Shown in pieces: positions 45,070 to 53,752 of a stretch of DNA of 64,000 bases (positions are counted from its first letter, which is position 1; the number at the start of each line of letters is the position of its first letter). The notes beneath the pieces are model-generated. The model had not been told where the DNA came from and did no database searches. It saw nothing but the letters and a program-made list of their open reading frames with translations. A program made the position numbers and the translations under genes. This DNA comes from Thiomicrorhabdus indica (lineage in GTDB: Bacteria; Pseudomonadota; Gammaproteobacteria; Thiomicrospirales; Thiomicrospiraceae), in assembly GCF_004293625.1 (NCBI RefSeq), contig NZ_CP033040.1, forward strand, positions 1,860,001-1,924,000, in the 5' to 3' direction.

Positions 45070-46176
45070 ATGGTCACAATATTTAACAATCTTAATTTGA
45101 GTCAACTACAAAACTTAAACGAAAGAAACCTCAGTAGCGTTTTAAAAGTTGGCCAACAGTTGAATGTCAATATCGACAAAATCAGCGGCAATCAGGTTCT
45201 GATAAAACTGGGAAGTTTATCCTTAAACGCGACGACTCTTGACACTGCTTTAAAGACAGGGCCAGCAAAAGTTGAAGTCACTCAAACACAACCACAATTA
45301 ATGGTTAGCCTAGTCAAAACGACAAACACGCCTTCAAATGCCTCTGCCAGTAATCAAAAAACCGTTGAAACTCTACTCTTGCAAACGGCACTCCGGCAAC
45401 TTTTGCCCAACCAAGCGTCACTTAATCAAACTTTTCAGCAACTTTCTCTGTTGCCAAATTTACCACCCAACTTACAAGCCCCCCTTCAACAACTGCTTGA
45501 TCAGATGAAAAAAACTAACTTGCCTAATGGCGGTAAGGCTTTAAAAGCCGAGGTGGAGAACAGCGGCTTATTTTTTGAATCCAAAGTGAAAAACATACCG
45601 GCCGGTAAAAATGCCCAAACTTTGCAACAAGATCTCAAAGCACAGATGCTGCAACTTTTAAAAACAGCCCAAAGCACTGAACCTCAAAATGCTAACATCA
45701 AACAACTCACGAAAGCTCTAATTCAAGCGATTAACCGCATCAGTTACCAACAACTGAGTTATTTTGAAACGCCAATGAATTTGCAGATGGAGTTTATTCG
45801 CGAACGCGGTCAAACAACCATAGAAGAGCAACTCCACTTCAAAAAAAACCAACGTGCCAACCAGTCATCCTGGCAGGTGTGGTTACAAATAGGCTTACCA
45901 GAAGGCATACTTCAAACTAAGATAAGCTTAAACGAACTCTCAGCGCCTATTGAAAATGATGGAATGAAATCAAAACCTAAACACCAACTATTTTGTTATT
46001 TTTGGTGCGAAAATTCAGAAATTCTAGACCAAATTAAACAATCCGAAGAAATACTCGTTGAAAAACTCTCCGAATTGGCGTTGGATACTATTTCCGTACA
46101 ACTAAGCCAAGAACCGCTCGAATTCAATCCCGATAAGCATAAACAACCTATTTCGCTGATTGATGTGAAAATATAA
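45070..46176 (+). CDS. FliK-like flagellar hook-length control protein
   Basis: 368 aa. Gln/Leu/Asn-rich N-terminal two-thirds without fixed fold, then a Flg_hook-type C-terminal domain (about 270-365, QVWLQIGLPEGILQTKISLN). Such proteins switch the export apparatus from hook to filament substrates. The FlhB-tail homologue at 47661 is a plausible partner. Contains an ACCGGCCGGT palindrome (45597-45606) encoding PAG. Confidence 0.75.
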   Translation: MVTIFNNLNLSQLQNLNERNLSSVLKVGQQLNVNIDKISGNQVLIKLGSLSLNATTLDTALKTGPAKVEVTQTQPQLMVSLVKTTNTPSNASASNQKTVETLLLQTALRQLLPNQASLNQTFQQLSLLPNLPPNLQAPLQQLLDQMKKTNLPNGGKALKAEVENSGLFFESKVKNIPAGKNAQTLQQDLKAQMLQLLKTAQSTEPQNANIKQLTKALIQAINRISYQQLSYFETPMNLQMEFIRERGQTTIEEQLHFKKNQRANQSSWQVWLQIGLPEGILQTKISLNELSAPIENDGMKSKPKHQLFCYFWCENSEILDQIKQSEEILVEKLSELALDTISVQLSQEPLEFNPDKHKQPISLIDVKI

Positions 46177-46393
46177 CCCTCTACGGTTTTTAAGGCCGTT
46201 TAATCACCAAGACAGGACACTGGTGCAAGACTTGCTTAAAAAGCATTTTGCAGAGGCATTCGATTTACACACAAGATTTGTGGTAAATCAAGTAAACAGA
46301 GTAATTTTAATAAATTTTGGCCTACTCTCTAGACGTTTACTAATGAATCAGTTAATTTAGCGCTAACGATAGATACATTGAGATTATTGGACA

Positions 46394-46921
46394 ATGGATA
46401 AAGACATCGAAGATATTCAAGACAAAATTGAAAACACTCGTGAAGACGATGAACAAATTTTGTCATTTGTTCTGGGGAAGGAAGAATATGGTGTAGATAT
46501 TCTTCGCGTTCAAGAAATCAAAGGCTGGGAAAAAACTACGTCAATCCCTAACACACCCGATTATGTAATGGGTGCTATCAATTTACGTGGTGCAGTTGTC
46601 CCTATTGTGGATTTACGAATTCGCTTCAATTTGGAAGAAGTAACTTATAACGAATCGACTGTTGTGATTATTGTGCGCTCTGAAAACGCAAATGGAACCA
46701 ATAAAATTATCGGTCTTGTTGTCGATGGTGTTTCAGATGTTTATTCAGTCAACTTAAAAGAGCTGCAAAACGCCCCTTCCATGTCTGGCACGATTAATAC
46801 AGAATATGTGAATGGTCTTGCAACATTTGAAGACAAGATGGTTGTAATTTTACATATCGACCAGCTAATAAACGATGGAATATTGAACTCGGTTCAAGAG
46901 TTTCTTCGCAAAAACCATTAA
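46394..46921 (+). CDS. CheW-domain chemotaxis coupling protein
   Basis: 175 aa, one CheW domain at residues about 20-165 (FVLGKEEYGVDILRVQEIKG, GAINLRGAVVPIVDLRIRFN). Links receptors to CheA. A second CheW lies next to cheA at 48112; the two differ clearly, so they may serve different receptors. First gene of the rightward CheW-CheY-STAS-FlhX set. Confidence 0.93.
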   Translation: MDKDIEDIQDKIENTREDDEQILSFVLGKEEYGVDILRVQEIKGWEKTTSIPNTPDYVMGAINLRGAVVPIVDLRIRFNLEEVTYNESTVVIIVRSENANGTNKIIGLVVDGVSDVYSVNLKELQNAPSMSGTINTEYVNGLATFEDKMVVILHIDQLINDGILNSVQEFLRKNH

Positions 46922-46976
46922 AATTTTTTAACGAAACCTTTAAAATAGCCTTTTAAAAAGTAAAGAGAGAATTAGA

Positions 46977-47336
46977 ATGTCAAAAATTTTAGCTGTAGAT
47001 GATTCTAAATCTATGCGCCAAATGGTCGCTATGTCATTAAAATCAGCTGGTCATGATGTGACAGAAGCAGAAGACGGTGTTCAAGCTTTGAGTGCGGCAA
47101 AAGCAGCTCAATTTGACATTGTAGTAACAGACATCAACATGCCTAACATGAATGGTATTGAGTTAATTCAAGCACTACGTGCTATGCCAAACTACAAATT
47201 CACACCTATTTTATGTTTGACAACAGAATCTTCTGGCGATATGAAAACGAAAGGGAAAGAAGCGGGTGCAACAGGCTGGATCGTCAAACCTTTTAGCCCA
47301 GAAAAACTCTTATCTGTTATCAATCGAGTCATGTAA
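46977..47336 (+). CDS. CheY-like single-domain response regulator
   Basis: 119 aa, receiver domain only: acidic pair in VDDSKSMRQM, phospho-Asp in DIVVTDINMPNMNG, Thr in CLTTES and Lys in IVKPFS. With the neighbouring STAS protein it probably forms an accessory arm of the chemotaxis system. GAGAGA site before the ATG. Confidence 0.93.
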   Translation: MSKILAVDDSKSMRQMVAMSLKSAGHDVTEAEDGVQALSAAKAAQFDIVVTDINMPNMNGIELIQALRAMPNYKFTPILCLTTESSGDMKTKGKEAGATGWIVKPFSPEKLLSVINRVM

Positions 47337-47372
47337 GTTAGCACCCAGCCTATTCAAGCAATTAAGGAGTTT

Positions 47373-47651
47373 ATGATGAGTATCCAAATCAACCTACCAG
47401 ATAGTTTGACCATTCATCAAATTGATCAAAACTATTCTCAATTGCTTGAGCAATTAGACGTTACCGAAGAAACCATTGAAATCAATGGTTCAGCGGTTGA
47501 AAGCATCGATACTTCAGGCCTTCAAGCTTTGATCGTATTGATTCGTCATGCCCAAGAAACAAGCAATCAGGTTTCTTGGAACTCTCCTTCAGATGTCCTT
47601 AAACAATCTGCAGAAAAGATTGGCGTCCATAACGACCTACTCTTGAGCTAA
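47373..47651 (+). CDS. STAS-domain protein
   Basis: 92 aa. STAS/anti-sigma-antagonist-like fold with the phosphorylatable loop SIDTSGLQALIVLIRHA (Ser near residue 50). Often found beside CheY-like proteins in chemotaxis clusters; role not settled. Confidence 0.85.
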   Translation: MMSIQINLPDSLTIHQIDQNYSQLLEQLDVTEETIEINGSAVESIDTSGLQALIVLIRHAQETSNQVSWNSPSDVLKQSAEKIGVHNDLLLS

Positions 47652-47660
47652 TTTCTTTCT

Positions 47661-48005
47661 GTGAGCCAAGCCTCAAAAAAACCTAAACAAGACAATACCA
47701 AAGCTCCAACAACCCCACCTGAGAATATATCTGACAAACAAGCTGTTGGCTTGAAATATACAGGTGGTGGCGCTCCAATCGTTACTGCGAAAGGTCAAGG
47801 TTATGTTGCTGAACAAATCATTGCCATCGCAAAAGAACATAACATTCCTATTTCTGAAGATACCGATCTGGTATCAATGCTATCTCAAGTTGAATTAGAC
47901 CAGGAAATACCAGAGGTGCTTTACGAAGCAGTAGTGCAAGTACTAGTATTTGCCTACAACTTAAGCGGTAAAGAAATCCCCTCCTCGCCTGACTCAACTG
48001 ATTAA
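47661..48005 (+). CDS. FlhB C-terminal-domain homologue (FlhX-like)
   Basis: 114 aa from GTG 47661. The C-terminal 85 residues (AVGLKYTGGGAPIVTAKGQG, ISEDTDLVSMLSQVELDQEI) match the cytoplasmic tail of FlhB after its cleavage site; the NPTH cleavage motif itself is absent. Such proteins can replace the cleaved FlhB tail in substrate switching. It is separate from full-length flhB at 57366. Confidence 0.85.
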   Translation: MSQASKKPKQDNTKAPTTPPENISDKQAVGLKYTGGGAPIVTAKGQGYVAEQIIAIAKEHNIPISEDTDLVSMLSQVELDQEIPEVLYEAVVQVLVFAYNLSGKEIPSSPDSTD

Positions 48006-48045
48006 AAAGCAACGGCACTGGAATTTTCCCGCAGCACAAAATAAA

Positions 48046-48083
48046 AAACTTTGTCCAATACAACTAGGTATTGAACAAAGTTT
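48046..48083 (-). terminator. Terminator after cheW
   Basis: AAACTTTGT-CAATAC/GTATTG-ACAAAGTTT stem with small internal bulge, T-run on the minus strand. Confidence 0.8.
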
Positions 48084-48111
48084 GCATAATATCTCTACTT
48101 TTTAAAGAAGC

Positions 48112-48627
48112 CTAAATATGCTGCTCTAGCATGGTATCTGCATCCACTAAAATAATGACCCTATCTTGGAAATGCGCAATACCTTGAATATGGCGAGAGG
48201 CATTGTCTTTGGCACTGGATAATGGCTCAAAACGGCTTTCAGGTATATCTTTAACTTCCTGAACCATATCTACCAACATTCCAACAGTCTGCTCATCATC
48301 TAACTCAACTATAATAATCCGAGATACATCAGTGATTTCTTTTTGTGGCAAATTAAACATAGTTCGCATATCCACCACTGTGACAATCACACCCCGAACA
48401 TTAATAATACCTAAAACCTGATAATTTGAACCCGGAACACTACGGATATTCCCTACCCGTAAAACTTCTCGAATTTTTTTAACTTGAATTCCATAGGTTT
48501 CATTTTCAAGCGTAAACATCACACATCGAGTACTTGGGCCTGAATAATTATCTTCTTCTTCAGCATTCGGATTGATATAAGATTCTGCTGAATTTAAATT
48601 AATGTCTTGTTCCATAAACTTCTCCAA
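48112..48627 (-). CDS. cheW: CheW coupling protein
   Basis: 171 aa, CheW domain at residues about 28-165 (VMFTLENETYGIQVKKIREV, GIINVRGVIVTVVDMRTMFN). Bridges CheA to receptors. 30 bp after cheA in the same unit; terminator follows. Confidence 0.95.
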   Translation of the reverse strand: MEKFMEQDINLNSAESYINPNAEEEDNYSGPSTRCVMFTLENETYGIQVKKIREVLRVGNIRSVPGSNYQVLGIINVRGVIVTVVDMRTMFNLPQKEITDVSRIIIVELDDEQTVGMLVDMVQEVKDIPESRFEPLSSAKDNASRHIQGIAHFQDRVIILVDADTMLEQHI

Positions 48628-48657
48628 GATGAACGTTTTAGTGAAACGCTCATAGCG

Positions 48658-50754
48658 TTACATTTGGAAACGCTGCATGACTCCAGGTAAATCTAGAATT
48701 AATGCAATTTGACCATTACCAGTGATCGTTGCACCGGCATAGCCTTCTAATTTTTTAAGCATGACCCCTAAAGGCTTAATCACAACTTCTTCTTGACCAT
48801 TCACTTGATCAACCACTAACCCGACACGTTGATTTCCAATCAGCACAATAACTACCTTATCATGGCTTCTGTCCGATTTATCAACGCCTGGAGATAACCA
48901 GTCCGATAAGAAAAACAATGGCACACTCTTATGCCGCAAACGAACCATCTGCTGCCCATCAATCACATTAGTATTTTCAGAATTGAAATCAAAAATTTCC
49001 TGAACACTTGTCAAAGGAATAGCGTAATTATCTTCCTGAAAAGCAACCATTAGAGTTGGCAAAATCGCAAGCGTTAGAGGTACTCTTATGCGAATTTGAG
49101 TGCCTTTTCCAAGCACTGAATTGATATCAATACTACCGTTGAGTTTGGTGATCATATTTTTGACCACATCCATACCAACACCACGGCCTGAGATATCACT
49201 AATTTGTTCTGCCGTAGAAAATCCAGCAGACAAAATTAATTCAAACGCGGATTTATCATCCAATTGATTTGCACTGACCTCATCCATCATGCCTTTTTCA
49301 ACTGCTTTCTGGCGTAGCATATCAGGATCCATGCCTTTTCCATCATCAGTAATCGACAGCAGAATATGATCGCCTTCCTGTTCAGCAGCAAGAATAATTT
49401 GCCCAGTGGATGGCTTACCAGCTGCTTCGCGCACATCCGGCATTTCCACCCCATGATCAACGGAGTTTCGAACCAAGTGAACAAGTGGATCTGCCAGAGC
49501 TTCAACCAGGTTTTTATCTAAATCTGTCTCTTCTCCATGCAATTCAAGCTCGATTTGTTTACCCAACTTTCTCGCCAAATCACGAACAACTCTAGGAAAG
49601 CGACCAAAAACTTTTTTCACCGGTTGCATTCGCGTTTTCATTACTGATGTCTGTAAATCAGTTGTCACATGATCAAGGTTTGCCACAGCATTTGAAATCT
49701 GTTCATGAGAAGCTTCCGACCCTCTAAGCGTTAACAAACGATTGCGAACAAGTACTAATTCTCCGACCAAATTCATAATTTCGTCTAATCGACGAGTGTC
49801 CACTCGTACTGTTGATTCAGCCGCTTTACCGGCGGCTTTAGCCGCAGGTGCTTTTGAAGCTGTAGATGCTGCTTTCGGTTCAGGCTTGGGTTCCGCTTTC
49901 GGTGCCGAGGTTGGTTTAGGCGCAACCGGTTTTGGTTGAGGTTTTGGAGTAGCTGCAACTTTCGCCTCCTCAACCTCTGAAACCAACTGATCTCGCTGAT
50001 TCAACAAAGCTTCAAATTCATCATCTGTAATATCACCATCTGGATCTGTACCGTCAGGTAAATGTAACTCTGCTGTTTTCTGCCCAGCAGGTTGATCATC
50101 AATGTCAATTAACTGATCGCGCTGATTTAACAGAGCTTCAAATTCATCATCTGTAATATCACCATCTGGGTCTGCACCCTCTGGAAGTTCTAAATGCATT
50201 TCTTGCGAAACATTACCGGCCGGTGAATCATTGCCTAAATGATCACGTTGGTTTAATAGCGCTTCAAATTCGTCATCAGTGATTTCTCCATCAGGATCAA
50301 CACCTTCTGGTAATTCTAGATGGGCTTCACCCGGTTCTTGTGGAGCAGCTTCTTCAACAGGCTGTTCTGCCACCTGTCCTTTGAAAATTGCATCTAGCTC
50401 ATCAAGCAAACCTGAGTCATTTTCTGGCAATTCTCGTTCTCCGGCATTCAGCTGCTCAATAAAGTCACTGATAACATCAAATGCTCTCAAAATCGCATCA
50501 GCAACCGTTGCATCATAAGCAACCTCACCATTGCGAATTTTATCGAAGACGTTTTCTGCTCGGTGACATACCTCAACTAAAGAGGTGACACCCAAAAACC
50601 CAGCACCACCTTTAATCGTGTGAAAACCACGAAAAATGGCATTTAGCAAATCTGCATCTTCAGGGCTCTGTTCTAAATCAACCAACTGCTCGTTGAGCTG
50701 ATCAACTAATTCAGAGGCCTCAACCAAAAAGTCCTGTAAAATTTCTTCATCCAC
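48658..50754 (-). CDS. cheA: Chemotaxis histidine kinase CheA with three DEFEALL repeats
   Basis: 698 aa. HPt domain with His45 (FRGFHTIKGGAGF), a long linker, dimerisation, ATP-binding and CheW-like domains. The linker at residues about 146-257 holds three near-identical 28-residue repeats with period about 42 (core ITDDEFEALLNQRDQL). The core resembles the FliM N-terminal motif LSQDEVDALLKGM that binds CheY-P. An Ala/Pro/Lys-rich stretch (about 265-315) follows. A palindrome copy lies at 50215-50224. Confidence 0.96.
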   Translation of the reverse strand: MDEEILQDFLVEASELVDQLNEQLVDLEQSPEDADLLNAIFRGFHTIKGGAGFLGVTSLVEVCHRAENVFDKIRNGEVAYDATVADAILRAFDVISDFIEQLNAGERELPENDSGLLDELDAIFKGQVAEQPVEEAAPQEPGEAHLELPEGVDPDGEITDDEFEALLNQRDHLGNDSPAGNVSQEMHLELPEGADPDGDITDDEFEALLNQRDQLIDIDDQPAGQKTAELHLPDGTDPDGDITDDEFEALLNQRDQLVSEVEEAKVAATPKPQPKPVAPKPTSAPKAEPKPEPKAASTASKAPAAKAAGKAAESTVRVDTRRLDEIMNLVGELVLVRNRLLTLRGSEASHEQISNAVANLDHVTTDLQTSVMKTRMQPVKKVFGRFPRVVRDLARKLGKQIELELHGEETDLDKNLVEALADPLVHLVRNSVDHGVEMPDVREAAGKPSTGQIILAAEQEGDHILLSITDDGKGMDPDMLRQKAVEKGMMDEVSANQLDDKSAFELILSAGFSTAEQISDISGRGVGMDVVKNMITKLNGSIDINSVLGKGTQIRIRVPLTLAILPTLMVAFQEDNYAIPLTSVQEIFDFNSENTNVIDGQQMVRLRHKSVPLFFLSDWLSPGVDKSDRSHDKVVIVLIGNQRVGLVVDQVNGQEEVVIKPLGVMLKKLEGYAGATITGNGQIALILDLPGVMQRFQM

Positions 50755-50878
50755 AATGACATCCTCATTTAATTCAGTTGTCAGTTAAGTTTGATGGCAA
50801 TCATTGCCAACCAACAACCTTTTGGTTGGTACAAGCAAAGCATATGCCAAGCTTAATCCCGTCTAAAACTCAAACAAA

Positions 50879-50903
50879 AACGCCGGTCATAAATACCGGC
50901 GTT
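50879..50903 (-). terminator. Terminator after cheZ
   Basis: AACGCCGGT/ACCGGCGTT with a 7-nt loop and TTTTTGTTT on the minus strand. Ends the flhA-cheZ unit upstream of cheA. Confidence 0.85.
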
Positions 50904-50966
50904 GAAACTGCGATAATAAAACTTACTTAAATCTTATATCGAAATGAAACCTAAGTTAAATACCCA

Positions 50967-51614
50967 TTAAATACCTAAGGAATCTAATAAGTCATCCACA
51001 TCATCTTGCGATGAAACGGCATCTTGTTTAGATGATTTAGTCACATTTGGGCCAATTCCATGCTCCAAATCTTCATTGGACTTTTTTCTTTGAGGGATAG
51101 CATCATAATCATGCCCAGATTGCTGAATTAAATCGATTAGGCTATTTTCCAGAGAGCCTAAAATCAACATTACTCGTTTAAGCACCTGTCCCGTTAAGTC
51201 TTGGAATGACTGAGCTAAGATAATTTGTGTTGCATTATCGTGCGCTAATTTCAAAGCCTCTTGCTGCTCTTGTGTCAAAGTTTCATCAGGTAAGTTATCT
51301 AAGAGATTTTGGATTTGTTCAGCGTTAGCGAGAGATTTCTCACTCGCTTCAAGCGTTGCATCCATAACGTACTGCAAGCGCTCAGATGCATCAGGCAAAT
51401 CATATTTGGTCTGCATCATGAGTGAATCGTCTCCCAAATCATCAAGGGTTTGATGCAAATTATCAGTGATTTGACTTAATTTTTGATACAGCTCTTGTTC
51501 ACGCAACTGCGTTAACTCATCCAGTAATTCTGAGCTTCTTGCCTGATCTCCAGAATCAATAGCCTGCAATAACTGCTCAACAGCCTCTCGATTGATATTT
51601 GCCGATAACCCCAT
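50967..51614 (-). CDS. cheZ: CheY-P phosphatase CheZ
   Basis: 215 aa from ATG 51614 (AGGGGAG upstream; the frame extends to 51620). Helical, with the catalytic region SFQDLTGQVLKRVM and a C-terminal CheY-binding tail DDVDDLLDSLGI. Dephosphorylates CheY-P. Follows cheY by 40 bp. Confidence 0.95.
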   Translation of the reverse strand: MGLSANINREAVEQLLQAIDSGDQARSSELLDELTQLREQELYQKLSQITDNLHQTLDDLGDDSLMMQTKYDLPDASERLQYVMDATLEASEKSLANAEQIQNLLDNLPDETLTQEQQEALKLAHDNATQIILAQSFQDLTGQVLKRVMLILGSLENSLIDLIQQSGHDYDAIPQRKKSNEDLEHGIGPNVTKSSKQDAVSSQDDVDDLLDSLGI

Positions 51615-51654
51615 ACACAACTCCCCTATTTTTTGATCAAAAACCTAAACTAAA

Positions 51655-52062
51655 TTAGTTGGCTTTTTGACGCTCAGCAACACGCTCGAAAATCTTTTGA
51701 ATTTTTTCATTTAATGTCGCTGCTGTGAAAGGTTTCACAATATATCCATCTACACCTGCTTGAGCCGCTTCTAGAATTTGAGAACGTTTTGCTTCTGCCG
51801 TAATCAAAAGAAATGGCGTATCTTTAAGGTTTGGATCTTTACGGACATTGCGCAGCAAATCAATCCCTGTCATTTCTGGCATATTCCAATCGCTGACAAT
51901 GAAATCATATTTTCCAGTCTGAACCATTGGCCAAGCTGTTGCACCGTCATCTGCTTCATCAAATTTACTAAACCCAAGCTCTTTGAGTAAGTTTTTAACA
52001 ATTCGGCGCATAGTTGAGAAATCATCAACCACCAAAATATTCATATCACGATTAATCTGCAT
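51655..52062 (-). CDS. cheY: Chemotaxis response regulator CheY
   Basis: 135 aa receiver: VVDDFSTMRRIVKNLLKELG, phospho-Asp in FIVSDWNMPEMTGIDLL, ITAEA and VKPFTAATL. CheY-P binds FliM/FliN to change motor rotation. AAGGAAAA precedes the ATG. Confidence 0.97.
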   Translation of the reverse strand: MQINRDMNILVVDDFSTMRRIVKNLLKELGFSKFDEADDGATAWPMVQTGKYDFIVSDWNMPEMTGIDLLRNVRKDPNLKDTPFLLITAEAKRSQILEAAQAGVDGYIVKPFTAATLNEKIQKIFERVAERQKAN

Positions 52063-52108
52063 AGTGTTTTCCTTAAAATTTTTTGTGTATTAAAACAGTT
52101 AAGCGTTA

Positions 52109-52837
52109 TTAAATCCACTCAGACATCCGCGAACGAATTCGCTTGACCGCTTGGGAATGAATTTGACTGACTCGAGATTCACTTACCTCTAACACCTGTC
52201 CAATTTCTTTTAAATTTAACTCTTCGTCATAGTAAAGCGCCATGACCAGTTTTTCTTTTTCGGGTAGATTGTCAATTTCATGCGCTAGTTGCGATTGAAA
52301 GTCCGTATCGGCTAACTGTTGAAGCGGCGTAGCTGAACCACTAACCATACGATCTTCTGACAATTCCTCATGGTCTGGCTGATCAATCGATAACAACTGA
52401 GCACCACTCGTGTCTTGAAGAATCTTATGGTATTCGCTCAATGAAATACCCATTTCCTTAGCCACTTCATCGTCACGAGCTTCTCGCCCCATACGAATTT
52501 CAACCTGATGAATCGCTTCACTTACTTCTCGAGATTTACGGTGAACCGAACGAGGTGTCCAATCACCTTTTCGAATTTCATCCAACATAGCACCACGAAT
52601 ACGAATTCCAGCATAGGTTTCAAAGCTCGCACCTTGATCTCCACTGAAGTTCGCCATCGCTTCCATTAAGCCGATAATGCCCGATTGAATTAAATCATCA
52701 ACCATCACGCTATCCGGTAGACGGCCTTTTAGGTGATAAGCAATTCGTTTAACCAAAGGCAAATAATCTTCCACGTTTTTCAAAGCCGATTCATTGCTTT
52801 GTTTTTGAACTTGCGCGTATACATTTGCCCTAGTCAT
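52109..52837 (-). CDS. fliA: Flagellar sigma factor FliA (sigma-28)
   Basis: 242 aa. Sigma region 2 (MVDDLIQSGIIGLMEAMANF), region 3 and region 4 HTH (LNLKEIGQVLEVSESRVSQI). Directs late flagellar and chemotaxis genes. Starts 6 bp after fleN. Confidence 0.97.
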   Translation of the reverse strand: MTRANVYAQVQKQSNESALKNVEDYLPLVKRIAYHLKGRLPDSVMVDDLIQSGIIGLMEAMANFSGDQGASFETYAGIRIRGAMLDEIRKGDWTPRSVHRKSREVSEAIHQVEIRMGREARDDEVAKEMGISLSEYHKILQDTSGAQLLSIDQPDHEELSEDRMVSGSATPLQQLADTDFQSQLAHEIDNLPEKEKLVMALYYDEELNLKEIGQVLEVSESRVSQIHSQAVKRIRSRMSEWI

Positions 52838-52843
52838 AATTCT

Positions 52844-53752
52844 TTATTGTCCTTGAAACAGATTTTCAACAAAAAATTGAATATAGCCAGTCATATTCTG
52901 CGGTATCGGCCAACGATTCACTTCTTGTGCCATCGCATAAAAGGATTCCGCAGCTTCACTATTAGGACTGGTAATTACTACTGGTTTTTGTCGCTGTACA
53001 GCTTGTTTTAGCGCTCTATCATAAGGCACAGCGCCCATATAATCTAAAGTAACATTCAAAAATTTTTCAGTGACACTTGCCATCTTTTCATACAGCATGC
53101 GCCCTTCTTTTTTTGAGCCAACCATATTTGCTAACAATCGAAAACGGCTTACACCGTAATCCCGACTCAAAACCTTAATCAAAGCATAGGCATCCGTTAT
53201 AGATGCAGGCTCGTCAGTAACCACAACAATCACTTCTTGAGATGCGCGACAAAAACTCACCACACTATCTGCAATACCAGCTGCCGTGTCAATCATCAAC
53301 ACATCAATTTCATTCGACAATTCGCTGAAAGCGTTGATGATTCCAGCATTTTCCATAGCATTAAGCTGCGCCATTCGTTTGACACCTGAAGCTGCTGGGA
53401 TAATTTTTAAACCGGCCGGTCCTTCGACAATCACCTCTTTCAAGGTCTTTTGCCCATCTAAAACATGCGACAAATTATACTGGGTCTGTAAACCCAACAT
53501 AATATCAACATTTGCCAACCCCATATCTGCATCCATCAACATGACACGATTGCCAAGTTTACTGAGCGCCGTTCCAATATTCACCGAAACATTGGTTTTG
53601 CCCACACCACCTTTACCACTGGCGACCGAAATCACACGAATCGGTTTTCCAGAAGTAGGTTTTGCAGACTTTTGAGAGGTTTCACCGGCCGGTGGTTTTT
53701 CACCTGCTTGCTTTTGCATCGCTCGCAAGCTTGCCGCCTGATCATTGAGCAT
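52844..53752 (-). CDS. fleN: Flagellar number regulator FleN/FlhG
   Basis: 302 aa from ATG 53752, overlapping the flhF stop by 11 bp; the frame extends to 53794. Deviant Walker A ASGKGGVGKTNVSVN, Walker B region DVLMIDTAAG. A MinD-like ATPase that limits flagellum number at the pole with FlhF. Two palindrome copies (53411-53420, 53684-53693), both encoding PAG. Confidence 0.95.
   Translation of the reverse strand: MLNDQAASLRAMQKQAGEKPPAGETSQKSAKPTSGKPIRVISVASGKGGVGKTNVSVNIGTALSKLGNRVMLMDADMGLANVDIMLGLQTQYNLSHVLDGQKTLKEVIVEGPAGLKIIPAASGVKRMAQLNAMENAGIINAFSELSNEIDVLMIDTAAGIADSVVSFCRASQEVIVVVTDEPASITDAYALIKVLSRDYGVSRFRLLANMVGSKKEGRMLYEKMASVTEKFLNVTLDYMGAVPYDRALKQAVQRQKPVVITSPNSEAAESFYAMAQEVNRWPIPQNMTGYIQFFVENLFQGQ

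Noticed and set aside
50780-50830. Possible sigma-54 promoter upstream of cheA (TTGGCA...TTGC)
   Set aside because: The GG to GC spacing is two bases too short for a sigma-54 site; the sequence is a local palindrome.
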